This document shows positions 1-16,516 of a stretch of DNA of 64,000 nt, one piece after another. Each line of letters starts with the position of its first letter. The stretch's first letter is position 1. The stretch comes from Lamellibrachia satsuma (Eukaryota > Annelida > Polychaeta > Sabellida > Siboglinidae). The stretch is taken from positions 4,739,501 to 4,803,500 of the forward strand of contig BSQZ01000036.1 of the NCBI GenBank assembly GCA_033239005.1, in the 5' to 3' direction. The translations under genes were made by a program, and so were the position numbers. The notes under the pieces are model-generated. The model had not been told where the DNA came from. It saw only the letters and a list, made by a program, of their open reading frames with translations, and made no database searches.

Positions 1-371
1 CATTCCGTTGCCCAGTATTGTCTTCATTATATGGTTCGGTATTGCTTTCATTATATTGCCCAGTATTGTCTTCAATATATTGTTCGGTATTGCTTTCATT
101 ATATTGCCCAGTATTGTCTTCAATATATTGTTCGGTATTGCTTTCATTCTGTTGCCCAGTATTGTCTTCATTATATTTTCGGTATTGCTTTCATTATATT
201 GCCCAGTATTGTCTTCATTATATTTTCGGTATTGCTTTCATTATATTGCCCAGTATTGTCTTCATTATATTGTTCGGTATTGCTTTCATTATATTGCCCA
301 GTATTGTCTTCATTATGTTGCTCATGCAGTATTGTCTTCATTCTGTTGCCCAGTATTGTCTTATGACATTT
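1..371. repeat. 24/48-bp minisatellite, continues off the left edge
   Basis: Two alternating 24-bp units, one built on CCCAGTATTGTCTTCATTAT and one on TTCGGTATTGCTTTCATTAT, form a 48-bp higher-order period repeated about seven to eight times. The array starts at or before base 1. The multiple-of-three unit leaves several frames open, but the peptides are simple translations of the repeat and are not evidence of a gene. A lone copy of the first unit lies at 600-620. Confidence 0.93.
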
Positions 372-1142
372 AACCACAAACAACCCTGTGTTGAGCTAAC
401 ATAGGAGCGGTTTATTTTCAGAGTTTTCCTTCTCTAGAATTAGTGAGTCCACAGCAGGTATTCTCCCCGCGGGGTCTTTTACATCCACTGGCACATAGGC
501 ACCAGGTAGAAGGGATCTCTTCCGAAAGACACGGGCAAAGTGGGGTGAACGAAGTTGCCCAAGCTTCGAAACGGCGGAGGTGGTTTTGACATTTTTTTTA
601 CCAGTATTGTCTTCATTCCTAAAAAAATTGTAGGAAACTGACAACTCGCTGATGACGTAATCTGTTTACGTGACGAGGCGCTGAAATGGCTCGGTGAAGT
701 CAACAATGACATCGGCCGTGGAACAATGACTTTCCACTTTGCTTGAGCCAGTCTTTGTGTAGTGTGACTCCCACTGATTCGCCAGCACGGTAGCCCGTCT
801 GTGAAGTGATTAATTTAAGGGTTAATAATCCAGTGACCGCGGTAAGGATCACGCACACGTCGTGTGATGCTAGATTGTCGTCATTATAACGCGATCAGCG
901 TCTACGGTACGAAACAGAAGCAATCGCTCGCGTCGCTGTCTTGCGCTCGTTAGGGCATCAAAGCTATCGAGCGGGCGAGACAGTGAGTCATTGATGGCAT
1001 CGTCCGTCAAACGAAATGGCAACCGTATACAATTCTGGAGATGAATTAGAATTTAGATGGAATTTTACTGGATAACGATTGTTTTGCGGGACATTGCCAC
1101 ACCGAATGTATCAGTAAATAAAACATGTTGTTTATTGTATTT
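372..1142. other. Non-coding segment with SINE-like fragment
   Basis: No convincing exon. It contains a SINE-like piece (455-530, separate entry) and an isolated minisatellite unit (600-620). CpG dinucleotides are frequent, as elsewhere in the left half of the window. Confidence 0.6.
455..530 (-). repeat. SINE-like fragment, same family as 42170-42335
   Basis: Read on the minus strand, this piece contains TACCTGGTGCCTATGTG followed about 15 bases on by GTAAAAGACCCC. It lines up with the minus-strand piece at 42170-42335, which reads CTACCTGGTGCCTTTGTCAC then GGGCAGTAAAAGATT. The shared order and spacing suggest one dispersed repeat family. Family naming is not possible without a search. Confidence 0.35.
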
Positions 1143-2032
<890 letters not shown>

Positions 2033-2323
2033 GGGTTAATTGTTAACTGTTCTACTCATGTATATCCCGACATAACCAGCGGAGGTTGATTAAACTGTAA
2101 TTGATGTATTATATTTAAAAGTTAACACCCCTGTGGAACAGGGAGAAATGACGCAATGACGTAATTGGAAATTCCGAAATGATGAAACCCTGTTTAAATA
2201 GATATTCAGGTGCAACAATTATGCGTATGTTTTCACGATGTAGTTTTTCTTTTACAAATTAAGCCCGTGCTTTATGAAGACACATGGCATAATGCTTTCA
2301 AAAACTATTCAGCGTAATTTCTT

Positions 2324-7756
<5,433 letters not shown>

Positions 7757-7805
<49 letters not shown>

Positions 7806-7811
7806 CGTGTG

Positions 7812-7860
<49 letters not shown>

Positions 7861-7862
7861 GC
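7757..7862. repeat. (GT)n then (GCGT)n microsatellite
   Basis: About 44 bp of GT is followed by about 60 bp of GCGT. Alternating purine-pyrimidine over about 105 bp with CpG is a classical Z-DNA-prone sequence (inference). Confidence 0.96.
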
Positions 7863-9173
7863 GTGAAGGCGGAGAGAAACAATGCAGACTAATGTGTGAC
7901 ATTACACAATTGTTGCTGTCATGTTCCCAATAACCAATATTTCCTCAGGGAAATGATTGGCCGTAAATCGTATTCCATTATCTGGCGGAAGACTATCTCC
8001 ATCTCGTTTATTACGTTATAGTATTTATATTACGTTCCGCTACGACAACGAAAGTACAACGTGACGAGATTATCACAAGTTCTCCTGTCGTATTTCACAC
8101 ATTAAACAAATGTTGGCAAATTGAGATAGAGGTGGCATTGTTGTGTATTCTATCGACAATATTAGATACATGCCGTGTGTATCACAGACAAGCGACAAGC
8201 CAGATGGCCTCATATTGTACCACAGCAACACGTAACTTTACACGCTGCTGTTGCTGCGTTCTTCGTCCTGTCAACTGGTTGCGCAATTGAAACCGTTTAT
8301 TTGTGGAGAGACGAGTGTTTACCTTACCACTGGCAACCATATTGACGCATCACAATGCTGTGCGCGAATTAACACTTGTACTTTTATGAGAATCGGAAAT
8401 GCTAAAATTTGTCAGATGTTTGTTGTCTTTTCTCGGGAAATTGAAGATTCACTCAAACAGCACCAAACCAACATATAGTGCAAATACAATCCTGCAAGTT
8501 CTCAGCGTGAGTACCGCATCTCAACTGTACCAATGTTCATGCCCAGGAAGCATCTCCTTGATACAAACGGTCCACAGAAAGTGTGCAGTATTAATAACTA
8601 CGGAGCAAATAAAATAGTGCACCGGTCAGTGCAGAGCTGAGGGAGTAGAGTCCTCAAGTATGACTCAAGTTGGACTTTTACAAGACTTGAACGTTTGGGA
8701 CGTTTGTCAGTCAGTGTGACTCGATAGTTCAATCCGAAGCTTGAACTAGGACGTAATCTAACTAATATAGGCCCCTATTGTGTGTGTGTAACTGAGATCT
8801 GAGCGAAACTCTGTTGTTACTTCCCCCTATGATGTAAGATACCCCAAGATATCTTCCTGGTGAAGAGATATCTTAGGGTATCTTACCCCACCCTGGATAT
8901 ATTTTCTCCCTCACAAATAACTTATATAAAATGAAATGAACTACATAGTTAATGCAGTTTAAAATGTTCATATTTCAAAACAAATAATATATGTTGTATG
9001 TATCCTAGTCAATTAAAATAACTCCGTACGTTTAGACTCCTGGGTTAATCAGGATTGGTCGCCCCAACAGTAAACCACAGCTCTCTTCACCAGGCACAGC
9101 AATGTCCAATAATCCGAGAGCTCAGTTTTGTAACTGAGGGGAAGATATCCAGTTATCCATGGGGAGATATACT
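7863..9173. other. Non-coding segment
   Basis: No supported gene. It contains a strong imperfect hairpin at 8834-8886 and short CpG-retaining unique sequence. Confidence 0.55.
8834..8886. repeat. Long inverted repeat with 5-nt loop
   Basis: The left arm 8834-8856 (GTAAGATACCCCAAGATATC plus TTC) pairs with the right arm 8862-8886, separated by CTGGT. Against the exact reverse complement the right arm has one 2-nt insertion and one mismatch. It could be a microRNA-like hairpin, a collapsed MITE or a chance palindrome. I see no flanking target duplication. Confidence 0.75.
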
Positions 9174-9181
9174 GTTACACC

Positions 9182-9888
9182 CAGTGTTCGAAATGACCAC
9201 TGACTCTTGGGGGGTCCCCTAAAATATTGGTCACCCCCCCCGAAAAAAATCTTCTTTTCAGGCACTGTAATGGCTATTAGCGCCTATTTGTGTGAACAGA
9301 CTTGCTTGCTGTCATAGCAACCTGTAGTTATTTTACCAACTTAGGTTCAATGCACTTGTTGTAAGTGGCTCCGGATACCAGCGTCTGTTAAATGGCTAAA
9401 TTGTGGTCTAAATCATTGTTACTGGTAGTGCTCTTGCAAGCACAGTGCTCTGCAATTTTGAGAAGTAAAATGCCAAGGTAAAATGTGCCTCAACTACATA
9501 GACACTCATTGGTGGCATTACTTCAGACACCCAACAGATGGCGCCCTTAACCACAGAATACATTATCATCAATGATATGAGTTGAACGATTTAAGATGTT
9601 TAAAAAATAACTGAATGACAATAGAGTGAGATGAACGAATCAGCTAAACTACCAACATAATTATGTTGAGTCCTGCGAAAACCGTCGAGTTCTGCGAAAA
9701 CCGTTGAGTTCTAACACAGACGAACCAGAGTAGCCTCACACGCAGCATCAGGTGCAACAATATTATATACGTGCCGGTAGAACGATACAATTTGGGATCC
9801 CCCAAGCTTACATTTTTATTTCTTATGAGAGGTCCCTTGTGCCTTATGGGGGTCCTGGACCCCCAGACTCCCCTCATTTCGAACACTG
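9182..9888. mobile_element. Non-autonomous hAT element with 8-bp TSD
   Basis: The termini are CAGTGTTCGAAATGA and its exact reverse complement, flanked on both sides by the perfect 8-bp duplication GTTACACC (9174-9181 and 9889-9896). CAG-initial ends and an 8-bp duplication are diagnostic of hAT transposons. G/C-run subterminal sequence lies next to each end. At 707 bp, with no transposase frame, it must be mobilised in trans. The perfect TSD indicates a fairly recent insertion. Confidence 0.92.
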
Positions 9889-9915
9889 GTTACACCGGTT
9901 TGCCGACAGTAGTGA

Positions 9916-9949
9916 GTGCGCATTTATACCTACGTGTATAAATGCGCAC
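9916..9949. repeat. Perfect 14-bp inverted repeat, 6-nt spacer
   Basis: GTGCGCATTTATAC, spacer CTACGT, then GTATAAATGCGCAC. It lies 20 bp beyond the right hAT duplication and is not part of that element. Confidence 0.85.
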
Positions 9950-10885
9950 GCACGGCTGTAGTACTTTTTATTGAAGTGAAACTGTTCACATACACTAAAG
10001 AGTACTTGACCATTTGTTGTGGATAAATACTTGAGACTTTACTTTGACTCCTGTCCTGATTACTTCGGATTTTACTCATTGTTACGGATAACGACTTCAG
10101 GATTGACTTGGTCTTATATGCTGATAACTTGAACCATTTCCAACTGCTCTGCCTGGGGTCTGCCTGTCACAACGTAAACGGGATTCCTCTTTGGTCTAGA
10201 ATAAGAAAAATACGATAGCAATGATAACAGTAAGTATATAATAACATATCGGCAGTTTGCAAAAAAAAAGTTGCCACACTGATGATAATGACTAAATAAT
10301 TACCCACAATAACCTGTACATTTTATATTCCTAAGGGTCGTGATGTTAATAAATGAATGCATAAACAAATAAAATGTGTTATACTAAAACGCAATAATTA
10401 TGTAAGAGAACAAATGCATGATAATATATAGCAATTAAATTACTTAGTTAAAGTTAAGTGAACGATACATAAAAGTGCAAAAGATTAATAAGTTGATTGA
10501 CACAGTCCAGTTAAAATAATCGTGGTATGGAGCCTTCGTTGCTGTTACGTCAGACAAACACATTGTTCGGGTAAGATTTATTGAGCGCCTGAAGAGTATT
10601 AGTCTTTTAATTTTGAACTAAGGACATTCCACACCTCGACGGCATTGACAGCTATGGCATACACCAACTTTGAACGCATCACCCCCGATGCTTTTGCCAC
10701 ATTCAAGAGATGACATGCACGCGCGCGCACATGCGAGAACGCGTCGCCAGGACTCGCGGGTCGAGAACAGACCTAGAGACGATGATGTCTTCACGGTAGC
10801 AGCGTGATTGATGCATTCGGTGTCAACTTCGGCCCCATAACTGTCAGACGGCGATGTCAGCATAGCCGGGGGCGTACCCCTTGCC
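9950..10885. other. Non-coding segment
   Basis: AT-rich from 10200 to 10500, then CpG-rich from 10610 to 10885. No exon is recognised. The transposon at 10888 is inserted into the CpG-rich block, which resumes at 14875. Confidence 0.55.
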
Positions 10886-10887
10886 TA

Positions 10888-11175
10888 CACTCTAAAAACA
10901 GATTGGTTAAAATGACCAGGATATTGGTCAAATTCAACCAATGTGGTTGGTAGATATGTGTCCAACCAATCTCTTGGTTAAGACAACCAATTTTTTATGG
11001 TTAACTTTTTAACCAATCCATATTGGTAAGAATAGTAACCAACATATGTTGGTCAATTTAACCAAGTTATTGGTTAATATATCTAGGTCATGTAGCAACC
11101 AATGTAAATTGGTTAGGCTAGGACCAATTATATTGGTTGGAATATGACCAATTGATTGGTTGTCTAGAATAGGAT
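10888..11175. repeat. Left subterminal ATTGGTT/AACCAAT array
   Basis: More than a dozen copies of ATTGGTT or its complement occur in both orientations at 10-25 bp spacing, forming overlapping small palindromes. Such fields at transposon ends commonly serve as transposase binding sites (inference). Confidence 0.85.
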
Positions 11176-11661
11176 CAATTATGTGGAATTAATACAATAT
11201 ACCATTTAGGCAATGCAATAGACAACAAGCTAGAGTTCATTCTACTATCACTGCATGCATTTAATTTCAGGAACATCATGTCAGTTTTTTTCCACAAAGT
11301 TGTCAGTGCAAGTCGGTGCAAAACATGTAATATGACGGCATTGTACTGAGACATTAAATCATTTAAAACCTTTAGAGACCGGATTTTTTTCAAGAAATTG
11401 CTATGCTATTCTTTAAACGCATGTCATTTCATTACTATAAAGAATTTCAATACACATGTATACATTTTTGGAAAGGTAATATCCTCAAGAATTCAGTCAC
11501 TGTGAAATATTTGTGTTTATAAGTTGTCAGACATCACACTTTATTCAAAATGGCTGACAATCATTATCGTTGGCAACACATCATCACATTTATTAGACAA
11601 TAACAAAAAAGTACTACTCACATACGAAAACTGTTTACATATTCAGAAACTGCACTAAAAA

Positions 11662-12180
11662 CTACACAAAGATGCAAAGTTTGAAGAAAATATCTTCATT
11701 GTTTCCTGTTCTATACAAAGTACGAACTGTAGGCCTAGCCACAGGCCTGCCATGTCCACGACCACGCCCTCTGTGAATAGGGGACCGGTCACGTCCACGT
11801 CTTGACTTTGAAGCGGTAGCCCTACCTCGCCTGGGCCTGCCTGTCGTTGCCGTTGCCCTGGCCTTAGACCTAGTCAGTCTAGCCACACCTTGCTGTTGTT
11901 CACTGTAGCTGTCAGTGTCACTGCTGCTTTCAGGATGAAGATTACCACTGGTAGCAGCAGCTACAACTGTCGAAACCACTCCACTTCCACTTGGGATTGG
12001 ATCGATCGAATCAATCGTTTCAGTCTCACTGTCCGAATGAACAGGCGTCACAGCGAGCGATATTTCGGCTTCTTCGTCAGTCTCGCTGTCATCTTCATTC
12101 GATAATTCACTATCTTCCATATCATCAATAATTCGAAGCACCTCGTGTGGATCTGCGATCAAGCGCGATCGCAGCGCCAT
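11662..12180 (-). CDS. Transposon-internal 172-aa acidic/RG-rich ORF
   Basis: An uninterrupted ATG-to-stop frame inside the 10888-14872 element. Residues 1-70 are strongly acidic (runs such as DDMEDSELSNEDDSETDEE). Residues 95-160 are basic, with R/G/K-rich stretches including RRGRDRSPIHRGRGRGHGR, which resemble nuclear-localisation or nucleic-acid-binding tails. An acidic N-terminus followed by a basic tract recalls the first exon of several DDE transposases, including piggyBac-type proteins. No catalytic domain follows, so this may be a truncated transposase, an accessory protein or an unrelated frame. A 22-bp palindrome lies 195 bp upstream of the start codon. The function is unknown. Confidence 0.5.
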   Translation of the reverse strand: MALRSRLIADPHEVLRIIDDMEDSELSNEDDSETDEEAEISLAVTPVHSDSETETIDSIDPIPSGSGVVSTVVAAATSGNLHPESSSDTDSYSEQQQGVARLTRSKARATATTGRPRRGRATASKSRRGRDRSPIHRGRGRGHGRPVARPTVRTLYRTGNNEDIFFKLCIFV

Positions 12181-12374
12181 TACTTACTTTTACGGCGGAA
12201 CACAAATTATCAACAACAATCTTCAAAACGCTATAACAACACTAATATAAAAAAATTTGCGACGCCATTACTACAGGGAATGCCTAGGCTATTGCTCTAT
12301 TGATCAATCCCCTACACCCCTCTACCAGAGCAATGAAATTACCGCAACAGACCACATATGACCACCCCTATGCC

Positions 12375-12396
12375 GTCGCGCGATATATCGCGCGAC
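12375..12396. promoter_or_regulatory. 22-bp perfect palindrome upstream of the 11662-12180 ORF
   Basis: The half-site GTCGCGCGATA is followed by its exact complement, making a 22-bp spacer-free palindrome. It sits about 195 bp upstream of the minus-strand ORF start, where a promoter element or protein-binding site would lie. No function can be read from sequence alone. Confidence 0.55.
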
Positions 12397-12842
12397 CGGT
12401 TTCTAAAGATTTTAACATAAAATACAATACATTATAAACTACGGGTGAACGATATAGAACTAAAGCCAATAAAAAATCAATGCAAACAAAGGCAAATGAT
12501 AGAATAGCTCAAACTGATACGTCCAGTCAATGTACTAGTAACCCTCAAGGTCATGAAAGTATAAAAATGTGTCGTGTGACATATGCACAATGTAAATTGT
12601 TAATTGTGTTACATGAAATAATTCAAGAGATGTCACACTGTGATCTTGATTTCAGTTTTCCAGTACACACAAAAGTACACATTACGAGTACACATTTGTA
12701 AGGGCAAATAACTGGCATGCAGTACATGACTCTATTCGTTGTCTGTTTCAATTACTAACTTACCAAGTACAATGCACATAGAGCAGACGGGCAGCTTGAT
12801 GACAACTAAAAACAAAACAATGTCAGCTTCGTATTTCTAGTC

Positions 12843-13117
12843 CTAACATTTAATGTGGCCGAGAAGTTCCATCTCTCTTGGTGTGACCACGTCATATGGC
12901 GTGGTGATGTTGAAAAGCCCCTTCTGTACGAATGTCCACACGTCTGCTGCCTCAGCGGGGTACTCTGCATTGAATATAAAGAAGACCTTGAAGCAGATGT
13001 CGACTGCCTTCACCAAAAAGTCCACCTCATAGAGCACATCCTCACAGAGGAGGAATAACTCCTTGGCCGCCAAGACAGTGTCACAAAGAGCGAGGATTTG
13101 AGGTTGCCGAGTCATAC
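12843..13117 (-). CDS. Transposon gene, last exon (exon D), conserved C-terminal domain
   Basis: The terminal exon ends in TAG and encodes about 90 aa. It includes VDICFKVFFIFNAEYP, then AADVWTFVQKGLFNI. From memory, this hydrophobic pattern, with an aromatic-proline then a tryptophan-phenylalanine pair, occurs at the C-terminus of many uncharacterised proteins in fish and invertebrates. I cannot verify that here. The acceptor chosen at 13118-13119 joins the phase of exon C exactly and avoids the in-frame TGA just upstream, but its pyrimidine tract is poor. An overlapping frame (13081-13320) is open across the junction, so a frameshift or alternative acceptor is possible. Confidence 0.55.
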
Positions 13118-13411
13118 CTCACTTCTCCTCTCATCTCTTTCTTAGGTAGGCAGCAAGGTATGTCCCACTCTGGAATAAGCAAGGAACACGGAGTATAATA
13201 CGCTGAAGCATGACGACATTCCAGTACATTATGTGTACATTTATTTATATATTCATTTATAATTACTAAGTTAGTAATGTTTTTGATTACGGATGTGGCA
13301 TATGCTGCGAAGATAGACATGCCATGTGTACTCCAGTGAGAAGTGTCAAATAGCCAGACTGGTGACTATAGAACAGTGGATTTGAACAAAAAAGTTAATA
13401 CTTAAACTTAC

Positions 13412-13496
13412 CCCTGAATGTCTCAATTATGTGATGCATTCCCCAATCGGCCATCTTGTCTTCCACATAATTGTCCATCAGTGATGACTGGTGAAA
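13412..13496 (-). CDS. Transposon gene, exon C
   Basis: Bounded by a strong acceptor (TTTTTGTAG) and a consensus donor (GGG then GTAAGT) on the minus strand. It is 85 nt and open in one frame, giving FHQSSLMDNYVEDKM then ADWGMHHIIETFR. The W-G-x5-I-E-T-F spacing resembles the first helices of SAM-type domains, but the piece is too short to be sure. Its phase joins exon D. Confidence 0.5.
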
Positions 13497-14096
13497 CTAC
13501 AAAAATATTACCAAATATATTAATCAATATAATGTACTAATTGGTAGACATCAAATAGGTCTAAATACTCAAACTACCCGTTATATAGAAAATAGCAACA
13601 CAGCTGCACAAGTCCACAGTGACTCAATACCATTGTATTTATGTAGTTCACTACACGCGTTTACTTTACTAAGAATGTATGACATAGTATGTAACAGCTA
13701 ATAAACAGCTACAAGAAGCAATTTTAGTTTGTTAAATCTTGCTGGCTGGTACATGTAGACTATCCTTGAAAGTCATTAACACTGACTGCTGTCTGCCATC
13801 TAGTGGAGTATGGCTGTTGCTATGAACCACCCAGCTGGCTTGAGCTGGTCACTGGGTAATTTGTCATTTCTGCATTCCACAGTCAAACACATGATATATC
13901 AGTTTCAAACATTCCATTAAAGCTTTGCTAACTAACTTTACTAACTACTTACAACTCCACATTTTATAGTTAACATAGAGCAAGATGTACACTGGCTAAC
14001 AGAGAGTTACTAACTCCTTATGATGATAAACCAAGATCTGGTATATTTCATTAATAACTCCTAGTACTGCTTCCAGCTCTATATGAAAACTGATAC

Positions 14097-14144
14097 GTGC
14101 GGGCTTGGCCCGTCTCCATCACTAAACACATACAAGGTCACACC
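14097..14144 (-). CDS. Transposon gene, exon B
   Basis: It has a good acceptor (TTTTATTCTCAG). The frame reads GVTLYVFSDGDGPSPH before a GTATCA donor. The 48-nt length keeps the phase between exons A and C. It is a weak call because the donor is non-consensus and the frame stops six codons later. Confidence 0.3.
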
Positions 14145-14294
14145 CTGAGAATAAAACTAGTCATATGTATGAATATATACTAATACATTACATTAAAGTT
14201 ACATCAAATAATAGCATATTCCTTTATATACCATATCATGCCAAAATTATATAATATAAACAAACTTTTGGTTAAGAAATTATTTGACACTTAC

Positions 14295-14393
14295 CAAGTG
14301 TCTACGCGGTGGCCTCGTCAGTTCAAAGTCATGCTGTGAAAAGGAAGTTGCCTGCATCTCACGTGACCACTGCCACTCAGCAAATGTAGTCAC
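14295..14393 (-). CDS. Transposon gene, exon A
   Basis: Exactly 33 codons between an AG acceptor (TACTAG) and a consensus GTAAGT donor. It encodes VTTFAEWQWSREMQ followed by ATSFSQHDFELTRPPRRHL. The E-W-Q and F-E-L-T-R-P motifs look like conserved coding sequence, not chance. No upstream start-codon exon was found before the terminal array at 14522, so the 5' end of the gene may be missing or very short. Confidence 0.5.
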
Positions 14394-14451
14394 CTAGTAT
14401 TTAACTGAAACTTCTTGGATTGTTTAGTTGTTTTATTATGAGATTCACAAA

Positions 14452-14872
14452 GTACTAATACAGCGGTTTAAGTTGCTGTACTGCACAATAAGGAAGACAT
14501 CAGGCAACAATAATAAACAAAGATTGGTCGTAAGCCTAACCAATGTGATTGGTTACCGGACAACCAAAATAATGGTCACTAGTTGACCAATATATTGGTT
14601 AAGCCAACCGATATTGGGCCAAACAATTATATTACTAATCTAATGTACTAATACATCGTCTGAAGTTGATGTACTGCACAATAAGCACGGCATAAGGCAA
14701 CAATAATGCATAAAACAATTGGTTGTAGGCGTAACCAATGTGATTGGTTACCGGACAACCAACGTATTGGTCACTAGTTGACCAATATATTGGTTAAAAC
14801 AACCAATATATAACCAATATTGGGCCAACCAATTAGATTGGTCGTTTTCTCAACCAATCTGTTTTTAGAGTG
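14452..14872. repeat. Right subterminal region, duplicated about 200-bp block
   Basis: Two diverged tandem copies begin with ACTAATACA near 14453 and 14647. Both contain GTACTGCACAATAAG and the CAATGTGATTGGTTACCGG word, so the right end carries a doubled subterminal binding field. The second copy runs into the terminal inverted repeat. Confidence 0.8.
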
Positions 14873-14874
14873 TA

Positions 14875-16515
14875 TCAGCGGGACATTAAATTGAATCTAA
14901 ATGCGATCAAATCGGACTTGATCGCGCATCATTTCACCCGGACACTGCGTGGCCGGTATCTGTTAATTGTCCGTCGCTGGACACTCGCTTAAAGCCACCA
15001 ACTTCAGCACCGGAAACGTGGAATCTCAATTGAAATCGCGGAATGATAGCAGCGTTTATGTGAGACGTGCCAGGAACGCGTGACCACAAATCGGATGCCG
15101 CGATAAGACGTGGGCGAGACTCGGACCGGTTCCTCCCAGCGATAGATACAGCATAAATAACCAATTACCGGATGCTTATGTTATTGTATTCCGTCGTCCG
15201 GATTCGGTCAGCATGTCTTGCTACCGTCACCACGGTGACAATCAATGACAACTGTATCTACTGAGCGATGTGAATATTGTCGACCTGTTCGCAAATTAAG
15301 TTTTATTGTTGTGTATAGTTTACAATTGCTATAGAAATAGCAAGAAGTTGGACGAACAAGCAATGTAATTGGACCTCCTATCGCCTGTTGTTCTCTACAT
15401 GTTCTACGAGTAAATAACACAAGAACAACTCCCTTCTGCGCTGATGAATTAGCGATTTCATGTCAATGAAAACATTTAAGCAATGACCAGTTTTTTCCCT
15501 GACAACGACTGTTACACTTTCACAGCGATTTTTATTATCGACATTGAGACTTCGTGACAGTCACGAATAAGTTGAAAATCACAAATGTTTACGCATAAAC
15601 ATTGCGATTCCTGGGGCCGGTGGCGCGAGTTGATAACAGTTCGATGTGGAAATATAAACATTTTCAACAAGAGATACGGAAGCTTGTGTATGTGGATATA
15701 TGCAATCTTGTATTTCCACACACAGGTGTATTATTGTTATTATTATTATTATTATTATCATCATCTTTATTCGGACTCAAGATCCACAAGCGTGTACATA
15801 TTAAAGAATTGTTTGTAAGGCAGAAGGTTTCAGTATAAGAACAGTAGCAAACAATGTGAAACTATACATAGTTTATTAAGACGGGTGTGGACAGGGTCAA
15901 TTAATCGATGGTGGTACTCGTGTAGAACATTGTCAACAAAGGGGGGGGGGTAATGGGGTGTAACCATGGAGCATGGGGAACACTGGTGAAACAGGGCGAA
16001 GAAGAAAAGAGACGACAAGACTGACAGAGAGAAGAAAAAAGAGTCTTGTCGTTCTCCCGTGCTTCCCTAGCCGTCCCAACCCCTTGCCGCGACAGAAGAA
16101 GTCCGCGAGTGTCGAAAAGAAACTCACAAAAGTCATGTCCGTCACAAGTCCGCTTCCCCCGGCCTGTTGCATTGTCACCCGCCCGACGTCGGGTCACTAA
16201 TCATCCTCGTCTGTCACAGCTTGCGTCGTGAGTGTCACTTAAACGTAACGTCATCGGGAGCCGCGTTGAATAAGACACTCCGATGGTCGTCGGCGGAATG
16301 CACATTACGGCGTACAAATTGGCAGCGGCCCCTCCCCGGGAGGTTCCAAGTGTCGCGTGCCAAGCTGTCTTCGGCTGACTTCCGTGTTTGTCCATCAATC
16401 CAGCCTGTCATAGATGACACCACGGCGGTTGGTAGGAAAACAAACAGTGGCACTCGCTGACGTCCGGGCCACTTATGAAGGATGGGTGTTTCCGGGTATG
16501 TTCAGCTGCAGGTTC
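14875..16515. other. CpG-rich non-coding segment
   Basis: GC- and CpG-rich blocks at 14880-15180 and 16030-16480. Several overlapping frames are open on both strands around 16000-16450, as expected of high-GC sequence. None has a recognisable domain. It includes an (ATT)n stretch at 15728-15762 and an 11-G run near 15940. Confidence 0.55.
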
Positions 16516-16516
16516 C

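Larger units (their letters stand above)
10888..14872. mobile_element. 4-kb TIR transposon with TA duplication and internal gene
   Basis: The ends are perfect inverted repeats of 21 bp beginning CACTCTAAAAACAGATTGGT. They are flanked by TA at 10886-10887 and 14873-14874. Each end carries a subterminal field rich in ATTGGTT/AACCAAT words, left to about 11175 and right 14522-14872. Inside, on the minus strand, are a four-exon gene model (12843-14393) and a single-exon ORF (11662-12180). The TA duplication would fit Tc1/mariner, but the ends and internal proteins do not look like Tc1/mariner, so I leave the superfamily open. Intact termini suggest recent activity or mobilisation. Confidence 0.85.

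Noticed and set aside
8..404. Three plus-strand frames over 110 codons
   Set aside because: The 48-bp repeat unit is divisible by three, so all frames stay open. The peptides are repeats of the unit.
15901..16460. Cluster of overlapping frames on both strands
   Set aside because: Six mutually overlapping frames in GC-rich DNA; none has splice or domain support.
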